Assembly (NCBI GenBank): GCA_026120185.1
Contig: JANUWF010001719.1
Span: 2,628,501-2,692,500, forward strand
Length of the DNA: 64,000 nucleotides
Direction: 5' to 3'
From: Voacanga thouarsii
Lineage: Eukaryota; Streptophyta; Magnoliopsida; Gentianales; Apocynaceae
Shown: one piece after another, positions 11,703-24,349 of the stretch
Position numbering within the stretch: position 1 is the first letter of the stretch
Layout of the letters: every line of letters begins with the position of its first letter
Notes under the pieces: model-generated
What the model was told of the DNA's origin: nothing
Seen by the model: the letters and a program-made list of their open reading frames with translations, nothing else
The model's database searches: none
Position numbers and translations under genes: made by a program

Positions 11703-13463
11703 TGCTGAAAATATGTCCTAAAGGACTAAGAAATTCTGTAAAGATAATAATATTTTTATTTAACAAGTTCGTATTCACATTCTTTATACATGAATGTCTA
11801 AGTATGTCAGTAAATGATTTATGTGTTAAGTCGTGCTTTATAGTAAGATACATATCATAATTGCTTAATATATAGGTAAAAAGATTCTTCATTGATTGAT
11901 GAAATTGGGCACTTCATCAAGAGTTAAATTGTTACATTATGGTTGTCAAGTGAAAAGTGGTTTACCTTTAATCAGTAAGTAATCTTCTCATACCAATAAA
12001 ATAAGCAAATTTAAAATATATAGAATTGGACTACGTGATAGTAGTCCTTATAAAAAGTATTATAATAGATAAAGATTGGATTATTTCAGTTACTGCATAG
12101 ACAAATATTCTATAATTTGAGTATGAGGTGGCAGTCTAGTGAAGCTGGACGTATATGCTTTGATATACTATAAGAAAGATTTTCTCCACGAGATCAATTG
12201 CCTTATATATTGGGCATATATTTATAGTTAATCAAGACGGACATGTACAATAGAATTTCTATGTCTTTCTTCATGAAATGAGTGATCACTCTCTTGTGAT
12301 AGTCTAAAATAATATGTGAAAATTTAGGGTCCTAGAAAATGACTAAGAGTGTTGTTTTAAAGGTCACACTTTTTAAATAAGTAGTTACATTTTTTGAGAT
12401 CATAGATTATAAATTAGAGGTTAAAAGATGCTAGATGTAATGAGAAATGTAATAGTATTAATCAATTCTATCTCAACTATAGATGTTATATAGAGGGATA
12501 TTTTTATCGCTACACCTATTGATCAAAGACAATACTATTACAATATTATCTTTGGGGTTAAAATTTTTATATGGTATGAATGAAGATTATTAAAATATAA
12601 AATGCAATTATTTAATTAGTAGGGACATTTTGGTCCTTTTAATAACTTAAAATAATATGTCTTTTAGTTCCTAAAGTAACTTTAGAAATCTAAATGGATG
12701 TTTTAATCATTGCACAAATTATTTAGATTGTTTGAGGAATGAGATAATTATTTTATTCTAGAAAGTCTATTAGATTAGAATAATTAATTAAGTTCAAGAT
12801 TTATTCATAGGTTAGATTGATTATTAACTCTAGGAAGTCCAATTTAATGTGGGTTTGAATAAAATATTGGCTTAATAATTATATTGTGTTATGTATTTAT
12901 TATTGGATTTTAATTAAATAAAAGGTTCAGATAAAAATAATAAATAAACTGGGTTAAAGTTTATTATTTTAAGTTTTAATAACAGATCAAAGACAACTAA
13001 TAAAAATGTCCAATTAGTAGATTAAGCCCTCACCCGTATTAGACTAGGGTTAGCTGACCATAAAAGTTTATTTTAAACTCTCTTGGAAGCCGGCTAGGGA
13101 AAGTCAAGCCAATTACCGCCAGTTTTCTTGAGCTTCTTCTCTTTTATTTTTTTCCTTAGAAAAATAATCATAACTTATTTTCACAGATAGTTTAATTTTT
13201 AAGGTTAAGAGAATACCTTGGAAGGTTAAAAGTTTCAGCATTACAAGCGCTTCATGTGTACGAGTAGACGTTTAGCAGGTTTTCTATTTAATACATATCT
13301 GGAGTTCACGATTCGGACAAGTTTCAAACACTCTACTGGTCAGTCAAATCCAGTTATTGCCATAGTTTTTTTTATAATCCAAGAAAGAAAAGCAAGCATG
13401 TGATCTTAAACTCTAACTAAAATTTTAATTGTTTGCTGCGCTTATGTGATCCTTGATCTTACA
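11703..13463 (+). repeat. 5' LTR of the LARD-like element
   Basis: Begins TGCTGAAAATATG and ends ATCTTACA, directly before the decayed tRNA-Met primer site at about 13,466. Aligns over its whole length with 17,465-19,232. Confidence 0.88.
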
Positions 13464-15737
13464 AATGGTATAAGAGTTTTTGTTTAACACCCATGAGCAT
13501 GCTTTAGGCTAATAACCAATGGTAGTTCTTTAAAAATTAATTTTTTTGATTTGTGTGATCCATATGATTGATTTCTAGATTATTTGTAAATTTTGCGAGT
13601 GGAGGCATAAAATCTTGTAATCATTATTTTTCTTTATTTTCTAATTTTCAAGTTTTTTTTTAGAATCTAATGTATACATTACATGTGGAGGTATATACGA
13701 TTGTAAAATAATAAGTTTGCATGAAATTTTTTATCTTTCATAATGATTTAGGTTCTAGATATCAAGAATAAATTATTACCAGTAATATATTAAAGAAAAG
13801 GTGCAGAAAAAGGTAATGCAATCAAAATCAGAGTTGCCAAAATTGATTAAAACATTCCCCACAATGAACTAATTAAAAGCCAGGTAGTGCCACATTTTCT
13901 AGGCCAAACAGAGCCACATTTTGTCTGATTTTTTTTTTTGCTAATGTTCGACACTAGGTGATGCATTTTTTTAGTGGTGGAAAAATTAATAACAAGGCAA
14001 GGGGCTACAATTAATCAAGTTTTAATAAAATACTAACTATAAAACCACACACACGGGCAATAATATCCATCATATAGTATAGGGAATAGCAAGTATCGAA
14101 TCAACTAATTTTTATTAACCAATGACATATACTCTATGTGAAATCAACTAATTTTTTATTATTCAACTTCAATTCTTAACTTCCTTTCCCAATTTCATTA
14201 AGAAATAGCATATATTAAATTAATTAATTGAAACCAACTCCTAATATCATTTTCCATGTTAATTAGAAGAAAGAAACAATCAACTAATTCATCCAATGAA
14301 AGTAAGTAATCAAATACCAAGACAATCACTTGATCAAAAAACTAAAATCAATACAAAGTCATGAATCCAAAAAACAGCCTCCAAATACAATTAAAATAAC
14401 TAAAACTCAAATTGCCAATAAAGTACAAAGAAACCACTCAAAGAAAAGTAAGCCTTCTTCTTCTTCTTTGAAATCTTGTTGATCAACCTCATTTCCTTTT
14501 CCAAAAATTTCCTTGATCTTCCTAAATCTTGGCATTTCTTTAGGAGTTTCTTATGCGCTTGCAAGTCCTAAAGGTAAAAACTAGTGTAATGAGTGTTAAT
14601 CTCTTGTATTTATAGGAGTTTAGATTGCCAAAAAGTACCTACAAGAGTCCTTTTCCATGTCCAATTCAATTTCCAAAAGATCTATATTGCAACTTCCAAA
14701 TTCTGATATTAAAAGGAATCTCCGTCGCCACTAAATAGTTAAGAGCCGGCATTGGTTCTTCTCTGGAAATCCGATTTTTCTCTATTTTCCTTTGTTTCTC
14801 TAATTCCTCCCAGTGTTGGGTTGGCACCAGGCAGCTTCTCTCGAGCAGGCGCTGAGTCTATGCTGGAATGCTTCACTTTTGCTCAAATTTTATCAATTTC
14901 TGTATGAAAACTTAGAATAACCTTTGCACAAGCAAAATATCAAATATGAAGGGAATTGGTTAGTTATAGTATCAAAAGTATCAAAAAATGATCACAAATA
15001 ACTAGGAAAATGTAACTAAATTTAGGCCCCATCACCAAGCAACACCACCCACCATGTTCTAAGCAATGTCATTCATTCTCTAGTCTTCTGGGTATTTTCT
15101 TATGTTTTTTTGAAAACTAATCATACGCAATCTTTATTTTTATGCATAAATTTTATTTACTTTTATAAATAAATTACTTGAAAAAGGCAGTTGGAACCAC
15201 CTTAAGATTAAATGAGATTATCTATTATATATGATGTTTAATCCTACCTTATTTGGTCACATAGGTCAAAAGAATAGGAAGAATATGAAAATAATTTATT
15301 GTATTTTGCACATACTATATTCTTTTATTATGAATAATAAATAAATTGGGTTTCAAAAGTAAATATAATAATTTAAATTTTTTAAAAGTGAGATTTACGA
15401 TTTATTTTTAAAGGATTTATGTTTTTGAGATAATAAAATATTTTAAATATAAAAACTTTAAAATTAATTACGTGGATTATTTCTTTAAAAAACACAAGTA
15501 AAACCCTTTACACAAAATATTAAGTGCGAGAGGGAATCCAATGGTCTCATGGCTTCCATCTCATTCGATGTTAAAAATTGTGGACTTCTCGTGTCACCTT
15601 GGGAGTGACCCCTTATAGGATTAAATTCTATAAAAATTCAGATTTAACAGATTCAATTAAAAATTAATTTAGGGTAAGTGTTATATTTAGTGAGCCTACG
15701 TTGGAGTCTATAATATTAGATTGTCCATTATTCATTT
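13464..15737. other. LARD interior, first half, no coding content recognised
   Basis: About 2.3 kb between the 5' LTR and an internal LTR fragment. It holds the primer-site remnant at its start and a more normal-composition block around 14,440-14,900. I recognised no protein domain, RNA gene or repeat array. Confidence 0.5.
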
Positions 15738-16711
15738 TGTTGGAAATATACCTTTAAAGACAAAGAAATTTTGTAAAGATATTTATTTTGTAATAATAAA
15801 AGCTTTTTTTGTTTGCATTCACATTTTTTATACACGAAGGTCCAAGTATATTAGTAAGTGATCTACATATTAGGTTTTGCTTCACAGTAAGATGCAGATC
15901 ATGGTTACTTAATATGTAGCAAAAATGAGCTTTTGATTGATTGATGAAATTGTGCACTTCATCAAGTTTTAGATTATTATACTATGGTCTTCAGGTTAGG
16001 AATGGTTTACTTTTAATTGATGAGTAGTCCTCTTACACCAATAGTATAAGAGTATTTGGAATACATAAAATTGGATCACATGATAGTAATCTTTATAAAA
16101 AAAATACTATAATAAATAAAGACTGTGCTATCACTGCTACTACATGGATGAATACTTTATAGTTTGAGTATAAGTTAGCGGTTTGGTAAGGTTAGACGTA
16201 TATGCTTTGTTAGATTGTAGGTCGGATTTTCAATATGAGATCAATATCCTTATATATTGGACATATAATTTTAGTTTGATCAAGACGAATTTGTATAATA
16301 GAGCTTTTATGCTTTTTTTCACGAAAAGATTGATCACTTCTTTGTGACGATCTAAAATAAGATATGAAAATCTAAGGCCCTAGGAAATGTCTAAGAGTAT
16401 TACTTTAAGGGTTGCTTTTTTTAGATAAGTGGTTATACTCTTGGAGGTCATAGATTATGGACCAGAGGTTAAGGATAGTAGATATCATTGAGAAATATGA
16501 TAGTATTAATTAGTCATATCTCAATGATGAGTGTTATATAAAAGGGTATTTCATCATTATACCTATAGGTTAGAGACAATACTAATACAATATTATCCTC
16601 GAAATCAATATCTTCATATGGTAATGAATGAAAATATTTAAAATACAAAATATAGTTACTAATTTGGTAGGGTCATTTTGGTCTTTTTACTAACCAATGA
16701 TAATATATCTT
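15738..16711 (+). repeat. Truncated third LTR copy within the LARD interior
   Basis: The stretch starts TGTTGGAAATATACC and follows the first about 970 bases of the two flanking LTRs, including the 'GATTGATGAAATT..GCACTTCATCAAG' block and the later 'GGTCATTTTGGTC' block. It stops matching near 16,711. It is therefore a 3'-truncated copy of the same LTR family in the same orientation. Confidence 0.75.
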
Positions 16712-17464
16712 TTATGAACAATTGAGCACAATACCTTTTACCTGTAGATCAATTTTATTTCACTTTGAAGCACAAATAAAAAGGGAGATTTTTGTATTTT
16801 GAAGTGTAAGAATGTTTTTGAGAAAGATAACATAAAAATCTACTTCAAAATCGAGTTCTAAAAGCTTTTATAGGAGCCAAACCCGAAGTCCCAATGGTTA
16901 ATTAATTTCTGTTAGGATTTTCAGGATTTTGGATTCATAAAGTGGAAGGATCTCCATCCAAAAGGTGAGCCCAAAACAGTACTGTAGCTGAAGGATATAT
17001 TTTGAAAAATATGCTACAAATTATTTGATGGTGTTTTAGATTCAAGGGTCCATCCAAAACTACTTCAATCGAAAATTCGGATTTAGAAATATTCTTTTTC
17101 GAAAACATTTGTAAGTGCTTCAAGGTAAAAACAAATTGAACATAAGGTAAAGAGATATAGGAATTTACAAATGATACCTTAATAACAATTCCTAATTTAT
17201 AGTTCTTCACAAGGGTTTCACGGTATGCAATCTCTTAAGATGAAGTTGTATTTGACCACTCATTCTTGGATTCCATTGTTCAAGAGTTTCTTAGCAGTCT
17301 CATTAGCATGCCTTTGGAAGAATTGAAGTCAAACATGTTCTATCATATATAGATCACATAAGTTAGTCATCATCAATATTTGTCATAAATCAAAACACAG
17401 GAGAATACTCTTAGGGCTAACATACATATAGGCTATTTTAGTATTTATCGCTCAAGTGGGAGAT
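16712..17464. other. LARD interior, second half, ending in a polypurine tract
   Basis: No domain recognised. The frame on - at 16,935-17,210 has no family resemblance. The last bases (AAGTGGGAGAT) form the polypurine tract before the 3' LTR. Confidence 0.5.
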
Positions 17465-19232
17465 TGTTAAAAATATACCCTAAAAGACTAAGAAATTCTA
17501 TAAAAACATTTTGCAATAATAGTAGTATTTTTATTTAACAAGTTTATATTAACATTTTTTATATATGAAGGTTCAAGTATACTTGTAAGTGATTTATGTA
17601 TTTGGTCGGACTTCACAGTAAGATACAGATTATGGTCACATAACATATAGGTAAAATAATTCTTGATCGATTGATGAAATTGGGTATTTCATCAAAATTT
17701 AAATTATTACACTATAATTTATGGGTGGAGAATGATTTACCTTTAACCAGTGAATAGTGCTCTCATCCCAATAGTATAAGTGTATTTAGAATACGTATAA
17801 TTAAAATACGTGATAGTAGTCTTTATAAATGTACTATAATAAATAAAAATTGGACTCTTAATACTATTTCATGGACAAATAGTCTATAATTTAAGTATAA
17901 GATGTCAGTTTAGTAAAGCTAAATGTATATTCTTTGATATATTATAGGTGAGATTTCCTCTATAAGATCAATTACCTTGTATGTTGAGCATATATCTTTA
18001 GACAACCAAGACGAATTTATACAATGTAGCTTCTATTCTTTTCTTGATGAAAAGGGTGATTACTTTATTGTGACAGTTTAAGATAATTTGTGAAAATTTA
18101 GGACTCTAGAAAATAACTAAGAGTGTTGCTTTAAAAGTTGCATCCTTTACATAAGTGGTTACATTTTGGAGGTAATTGATTATAGACTAGAAGTCAAAAG
18201 ATATTACATGCTATTGAAAAATGTGATAGTTCAATCAATCTTACCTCAATGATGGGTGTTCCATAAAGGGTTATTTTCGTCACTAAATCTGTAGGTCGAA
18301 GATAATGTTATTGCAATATTAACCTCGAGGTCAGGATCTTTATATGATGATGAATGAAGATATTTAAAATGAAAAATGTAACTATTTAATTATCATGAGT
18401 ATTTTGGTTCTTTTAATAGCCAAGGATAATATGTCTTTTGGTTCCCAATGTAACTCTAGAAATTTAAATAGCTATTTTAGTTATTCCACAAATTATTTTA
18501 ATTATTTGAAGAATGAAAGAATTTATTTTATTTGAAAATTTTATTGAATTAAAATAATTAATTGAGTTCAAGATTTATTCATGTGCTAGATTAATTCATT
18601 AATTCTAGAAAGTTTAATTTAATATAGGTTTGAATAAAATAACTAAGGATTGACCTAATAATTATTTTAGTCATTTATTTATTAATTTGAGTTTAAATTA
18701 AATTAAAGGTCCAGATAAAATAATAAATAAAGTGGATTAATATTTTATTATTTTGAGTTTTAATAAAAGACCCAAAATAAATAATAAAAGACTTAATTGG
18801 TAGATTAAACTCTAACTCGTGTTGGATTAGGGTTAGCTGGTCATAAGAAACCCTGATGGAAGTAGGCTAGGGAAAGTCTAGCCAAGTGCTGCTAGTTTCC
18901 TTAATATCACTATCTCTTAGTTTTTCTTTAGAAAAATAATCCTAACATACTTTCATCGGTAGTTTAACTTGTAAAGTTGAGAGAATACCTTGAAGGTCAA
19001 AAGTTTCAGCATTACACATGTTTCATACGTAGGAGTGGATAATTGACATGTCTTTTAGTTAGTACATCTCTGGAGTTCACGGTTCAGATAAGTTCTAGAC
19101 AACCTACTGGTAAGTCAAATCTAGTTACTACTACAGTTTCTTCTAATCTAAAAAGAAAAAAGTAAGTATTCAATCCTAAACTCTAATAAAAATTTTAATT
19201 TTTCACTACGCTTGTGTAATATTGATCCTACA
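17465..19232 (+). repeat. 3' LTR of the LARD-like element
   Basis: Begins TGTTAAAAATATACCC and ends GATCCTACA. It is followed by the AATAT target duplication, after which the copia reverse transcriptase coding remains resume. Confidence 0.88.
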
Positions 19233-19237
19233 AATAT

Positions 19238-19848
19238 TTATCAAAATCATTATATAAAAATAATCAATATATCTATGCATCTTTATCAATAAATCTAGAT
19301 CTGGCTTTGTAATACGCATTATGCATGTTGATGATATCAATTTTATTAAAATTTCAAAAGAGCTTGAAAAGGCAACAAACATAATTTGAAATTAAAAATT
19401 TTTAAAGAATCAAATTTTGTCTTGGTCTACAAATTAAACATCTAGAGGATACTATTTTTATTTATCAATCAATATATATAGAGAAGGTTCTAAAAAGGTT
19501 TTATATGAACAAAGCATATCGATTAAGTATTTTAATAGTTGACAGGTTATTATATGTAAATAAAGATATTTTTTGACTATAGAAAAATGATGAAGAACTT
19601 TTTAAGCATGAAGTACCGTATTTCAGTGTAATTAGTAGACTAATATACCTTATTAATAATACTCGACTTGACATAGTATTTTTTATAAATTTATTAATAT
19701 GATTTATATCTTCCAACACAATGATATTTAAATGGTATTAGACATGTCCTAAAATATCTCTAAGGAACAATTGATTTCAAATTATTTTATTCAAATAAAA
19801 CCAATCTAATATTGATTGGTTATGCAAATATTGTTTATCTATCCGACC
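19238..19848 (+). pseudogene. Copia reverse transcriptase/RNase H remnant
   Basis: Translates in broken frames to copia RT around the catalytic pair (HVDD in place of YVDD near 19,325-19,340), then a stretch with 'LIGYA' near 19,810 that starts RNase H. It is cut at 19,848 by the solo LTR; the reading resumes at 22,988. Numerous stops. Confidence 0.75.
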
Positions 19849-20119
19849 TGTAATTACCCTCCTTGTGAATCCCGATGAATCCTTGTGAATATCATTGGTA
19901 GAGTGTGGATGGATGAGTTGGTGAAAGCAGAAAAAGAGTTATCTAGAAAAATGTTAGCCAGAGAGCTATTCCGCGAGTCTAAAATTATTCATTGTTTGCA
20001 TATGTTCTTCTTGTTATATTGATGTGCATACTTAACTTTATTTATATGTTGTTTTGGCTATATGTACTTGTTCATTTAGAAGATAAATTATGAATTATGT
20101 GATGCATAATTTAGTTAGG

Positions 20120-20121
<2 letters not shown>

Positions 20122-20192
<71 letters not shown>

Positions 20193-20193
20193 T
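20122..20193. repeat. (ATT)n microsatellite
   Basis: About 70 bases of uninterrupted TTA/ATT repeats inside the solo LTR. Confidence 0.98.
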
Positions 20194-20501
20194 ATGTACT
20201 TTGAAAAAGCGACTACTTTTTACTGAGCGAGTATATGTTTGAAGGCTCAGAACAAAAAATGATCAATTTAATAGAAGGACATTTTGGTGAAATAAAAATT
20301 TTAAGGGGTGTCGAAGGAATTTTCGATTGCATATTAGGAAAAAATCGAAAATGATTATGAAAACCCTGAATAATACCAAAATGCTCAATTTAATGTATAG
20401 ATCGTATTGATAGAATAAAAAATTTTTCCATCTGGGGATGAATAGTAACTATGTTAGGGTGGCCTACTTCATTTATTAAACTTTAGATATTTTAAGTTAC
20501 C

Positions 20502-20504
<3 letters not shown>

Positions 20505-20547
<43 letters not shown>

Positions 20548-20548
20548 T
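20505..20548. repeat. (TA)n microsatellite
   Basis: About 44 bases of alternating TA, inside the solo LTR. Confidence 0.97.
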
Positions 20549-20684
20549 TGATAAAGAAATATTATATTAGGAAGAGAAATTCAAAATTTTTAAGTAACCT
20601 ATTTTATATTAGATGATGGTCCATCTTCATTATTTCTTAAATATATAATCTAAAATAATATATTATTTTCTTTTATAGTTTAAA

Positions 20685-20955
20685 TATCTTCTATATTATT
20701 TTATTAGATTCTTAAAACTTCTAAATTATCCTATTAATTTCCTAGAAGTTCTACTTTATTCCATAAGTTTCTAAAAGCTTCTAAAGCCTTCCACTAGTTT
20801 CTAAAAGTCTCTAAAGTCTTCAATTTCCTTCCATAATCTTCCACTATATTTCATGATATTCTATTTTATTCTATAAGCTTCCATAACAATCTATTACATT
20901 CTATGTTCTTCCATTAGTTTCCTTTAGGTTTCATAAACTTCCATATTCTTCTTAT
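20685..20955. repeat. Degenerate phased array, TTC every 9-12 bases
   Basis: Over about 270 bases the trinucleotide TTC (often TTCC) recurs roughly once per helical turn, separated by AT-rich 6-9-mers such as TATTTTA, TAAAAG and ATAAG. It looks like a degenerate tandem repeat with a unit near 10 bases. It lies in the first third of the solo LTR, the part that would be U3. Confidence 0.65.
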
Positions 20956-22992
20956 GATGACTAAGTTATAGAAATCATTACTAGCTATTAGGAGAAACTA
21001 TAAATAGGAGGAAAGGAGTTCAAGGGTGGTGAAAATAGAAGAAAAAGAGAGAGAAAAAGAAAGTAGCCGAGAGAGAGAAGAAATAAGGAAGAAAAAAGAG
21101 GAAGAAACTGAAAAAAGAAGAAAAAAGGGAGAGAGAAGGCAGGAGAGGCCGAGAGAGAGAGAGAGAGAAGAATAATAGAGTAGCAACTTGAGAATACCTA
21201 GTTAGCTCAACTAGGAAAGGTAAAACCTTTTCCTCTCTTGGATTAAATTTTTTCTAAGCATAATAGGGATTATTGTGATGCATATTTAGTGGTGAAATTG
21301 TGATTTGAGAAGTGGTGACTAGTTGGTAGGAGGAATAAGGATTGCTAAAATTTAATATGCTATGTGAAGCTATATGCTTATTTGAGTAAATTAAATTGCT
21401 AGTCACTTGGTTTTGTTATATGATTATGTGAAAAGTGATATTTTTATATGTGTTAGTAGCTAGATGATTTGATGTTTCTTAATGAAGGATAGGGTAAGAT
21501 AGAAGTTGAATATTAGTATGATTAGGGTATAAGGATAGTATGAAGGAATGAATTATATGATTGCGATTGATAATAGAGAATTGATGAGTATTCAATTTAT
21601 GTATTAGATTTCGTTGGCGGAGAATATTTGGAATTTTGGACTTAACACAAAAGTTATCTTTTGCTAGGACTTAGGGTAAGCCCCTACATTTCAAAATTAT
21701 TTTTATATGTAGGATGAATTTCATAAGGTGATTTTATATGCACATGAAAGTTATTATTTTAAAAATGAATATTTTATGCAAAATGCTAGCAAATGGAAAA
21801 CAGAAGAATGTTGTTTATTAAAAAACTTGATATGATCATGAATATAATTTATTTATAATGAGATGAATATAAAACCTTGCAATGTTTTGTGGCTAGCATA
21901 TAGAATTTAAATGATCATGCCTAAAATGAATTGCGAAACCCTAATATGATTTTGAATGTAAAACTTTAGAACGAGTGCAATATTTATAAATAGATGTTAA
22001 CACATAAAAATATATTATATTTCAAATATTTTCAAGAAAGGATTTGATTTTGAAGAATATTAAGTTGTATTGAGACATTGCGTTGATCAAGCGCTAAGTA
22101 CTCAGTGGGGGTTTTGACCACTGTACTAGTTTACGTTAGAAATGGATGGTCCCAAGTAACCTGATCAGTTATGGGATTTATCTTACTTTAAATGAAGCGG
22201 CAGGAAACTAGAATTTGCCTTCCTTAGCTAGCAACAGGTTTTCAATGGTGGAAACGGAGGTAGGGTGTGGGACACCGGGGCCATTGAGGGCAACCATGAT
22301 GATGGTCAGAGTGTGATTGGTTACATTATATGTGCCAGGTTAATCATGCATTTTATCATGTTCATAGGATTAAAATCCTATGGTGTTGATGTTTTCAATT
22401 GGATTGAGATCCTTCCGTGTGATATCGCAATGTGGGTGTTGTATATGGAAATTGTATTTTGAGAATACGGTATACATTGTTTCTGAAAGCTCAATACAAT
22501 GCCACAATGTTATGAGATTTCATAATGGCATATTTTTCCCAAAAAGAAAGAGAAACTCGTTTTTAGTAAACATGTTATCAGTTACATACTTAACAATCAT
22601 TTCAAATACACTAAGCATGCATCATGAAAAGTGTTTTTGTCAAAATCTTTACGTAGCATACTATGGGATTTATTGAGATTATATCTCGCACAGTTTTATT
22701 CATGTTTTTAGACAGACTTGCATAAACTCAAGACCTGAAAGAGGATAATCAATGTATTTTCGAACTCTTTGTATTTTGTATTCGGGTTTTATGAAGCCAT
22801 GTCCTAGAAGACTTGTAAAACTTATGCTGACTTATGTACTAAGTTTATAATCAGGTTCTTATTGGATCCATTTAAGTTTTCAATTTTATATATTTATTTA
22901 TTTAATTATCTCATTATAAAGACTCCTTGTTACTTAGATGGGGTGACATCCGCAAACCACCAGATCTCGTGGTCGTAGGGTGTTACACGACC

Positions 22993-23480
22993 ACATAAAG
23001 TATATTCTCAAATTAGTTGTTTATTTATATGTTGTGGCATTGTTATATCATAACTTCTATAGAATAATCTATAGCAGTCATCTCTTCTAATAATACTGAA
23101 ATTATAATTATTTATGAGGCAAGTCGAGAATAAATGTAGTTGAGATCAATTATCCATTATATTGGAGAAAATTATAGTTTATCCTTTGAGAAAGAAATTC
23201 CAACACCTCTTTATAAGGATAATGCAGTTTGTATAACTCAATTAAGATGGAGATATATGAAAAAAGATAGGACAAAGTATATTCTAACAAAAATTTCTTT
23301 ACTCGTAAACTTCAAAAGAGATATAAAATAGTCGTGTAACAAATTCGATCATATAATAATCTGACAAATTTATTCATTAAGATATTAACAACTATTACAT
23401 TTGAAAAATTAGTATATAAAATTGAGATACGTTGGTTGAAGATATGAAATATCTTGAATGATGCCATCAAGAGGGAGAGT
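22993..23480 (+). pseudogene. Copia RNase H terminal remnant
   Basis: The broken frame matches the end of the RNase H domain in the copia copy at 58.9-59.5 kb. An intact stretch at 23,140-23,331 contains 'TPLYKDNAVCI' and the downstream 'DRTKYI' block. In-frame stops follow. It ends shortly before the 3' LTR at 23,690. Confidence 0.8.
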
Positions 23481-23689
23481 ATGTATACACTATACTTTCT
23501 TTTTTTTTTTCTAATCTATTTTTTTTCTCATTGGATTTTTCTTGGTCAATTTTTTTAACAAGATAGCATTTCCACAAAAATGAAAAGTATACTATTTTTC
23601 TTCACTAGGTTTTATGTCACAAGATTTTTCTTAAGAAGGTTTTTAATGAGGCATTTTCAAGATTTTGAAAATGACCATCTAAGGAGAAA

Positions 23690-24002
23690 TGTTATGAAAT
23701 CAATAAAAAAAAAAAGTGACTATTTATTTTTTGATGTTATTCATTTAGTTAGAAGATAGATGTGACTGCATTATTCATTTATTCGGAAGATAAATTCGAC
23801 TGTTATTTTTTCTAATGTTATTAATTTTATAGATAAGATAAAATCATATTTATTATATTTATTTTTATCTTTTAAGATGATATATTTACCCCTTTATAAA
23901 TAAGGACCTCGTGTGAACGAATATTAAATTGAATCAATTTATTTACTTTCAATTTTCTTACAATTTATTTCACAATTCTATTTTGAATTCAAATTTACAA
24001 TA
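23690..24002 (+). repeat. 3' LTR of the old copia element
   Basis: Begins TGTTATGAAATC after the purine tract AAGGAGAAA and ends TTTACAATA. About 50 bases shorter than the 5' LTR because of internal deletions. Confidence 0.85.
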
Positions 24003-24285
24003 TTAAGTAATAAAATAATATTATCAAATGCATTTAAATAATTAAGGATTTAATATTATTCATTTTGAAATACTTAATTAATTAATTTTAAGTTAAATGG
24101 CTATCAAATAGACCCTTAAATTCTATTAAAAACTTAAAATTAATTACTTAAATACACATTTAATTAAGTGTATTTGAAAATAAATAACATTAAATATTTA
24201 ATTATTTTAATTTTTTTGGTAACAATTTTTTTATATCACTTAATTTATTAAGACATATTAAAATATGAAATTTAATGTGTTAGAT

Positions 24286-24349
<64 letters not shown>

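Larger units (their letters stand above)
11703..19232 (+). mobile_element. LARD-like LTR element (7.5 kb) inside the old copia
   Basis: Long LTRs at 11,703-13,463 and 17,465-19,232, about 1.76 kb each. The target duplication AATAT is perfect (11,698-11,702 and 19,233-19,237). The 5' LTR is followed by TGGTATAAGAG, a decayed form of the tRNA-Met primer site TGGTATCAGAG. The 3' LTR is preceded by AAGTGGGAGAT, a good polypurine tract. The 4-kb interior (13,464-17,464) shows no gag-pol domain on either strand, so this is a large non-autonomous derivative or a completely decayed element. The LTRs are strongly diverged from each other by eye, so the insertion is old. It sits in the pol region of the surrounding copia element. 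Confidence 0.88.
19849..22987 (+). mobile_element. Solo LTR (3.1 kb), probably Ty3/gypsy chromovirus type
   Basis: Begins TGTAATTACCC and ends GGGTGTTACA, with a perfect 5-bp target duplication CGACC (19,844-19,848 and 22,988-22,992). The copia RNase H reading is continuous across the two edges, which fixes the boundaries. Length, TGTAAT..TTACA ends and a TACTCAGTGGGGG block near 22,100 resemble the long LTRs of plant chromoviruses; that lineage is inference. No internal coding region or second LTR, so it arose by LTR-LTR recombination. It holds an (ATT)n tract, a (TA)n tract, a GA-rich block at 21,010-21,180 and a phased TTC array. Confidence 0.88.
9319..24002 (+). mobile_element. Old Ty1/copia LTR retrotransposon, interrupted by two later elements
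   Basis: Two related LTRs bound it: 9319-9683 and 23,690-24,002. Both begin T(G/A)TTATGAAATCAATAA and end ...TTTACAATA. A primer-binding-type sequence (CGTTATCAGCACGAG) follows the 5' LTR, and a purine-rich tract (AAGGAGAAA) precedes the 3' LTR. The flanks carry an ATTAA-like repeat. Without the nested insertions the element is about 4 kb. Visible remains in order: gag with a CCHC knuckle near 10,690-10,750, a linker resembling the gag-pol linker of the copy at 58-64 kb, the start of reverse transcriptase near 11,306, the HVDD version of the RT catalytic motif near 19,325, and RNase H up to about 23,460. Protease and integrase are missing. Many stops; dead. Confidence 0.85.
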
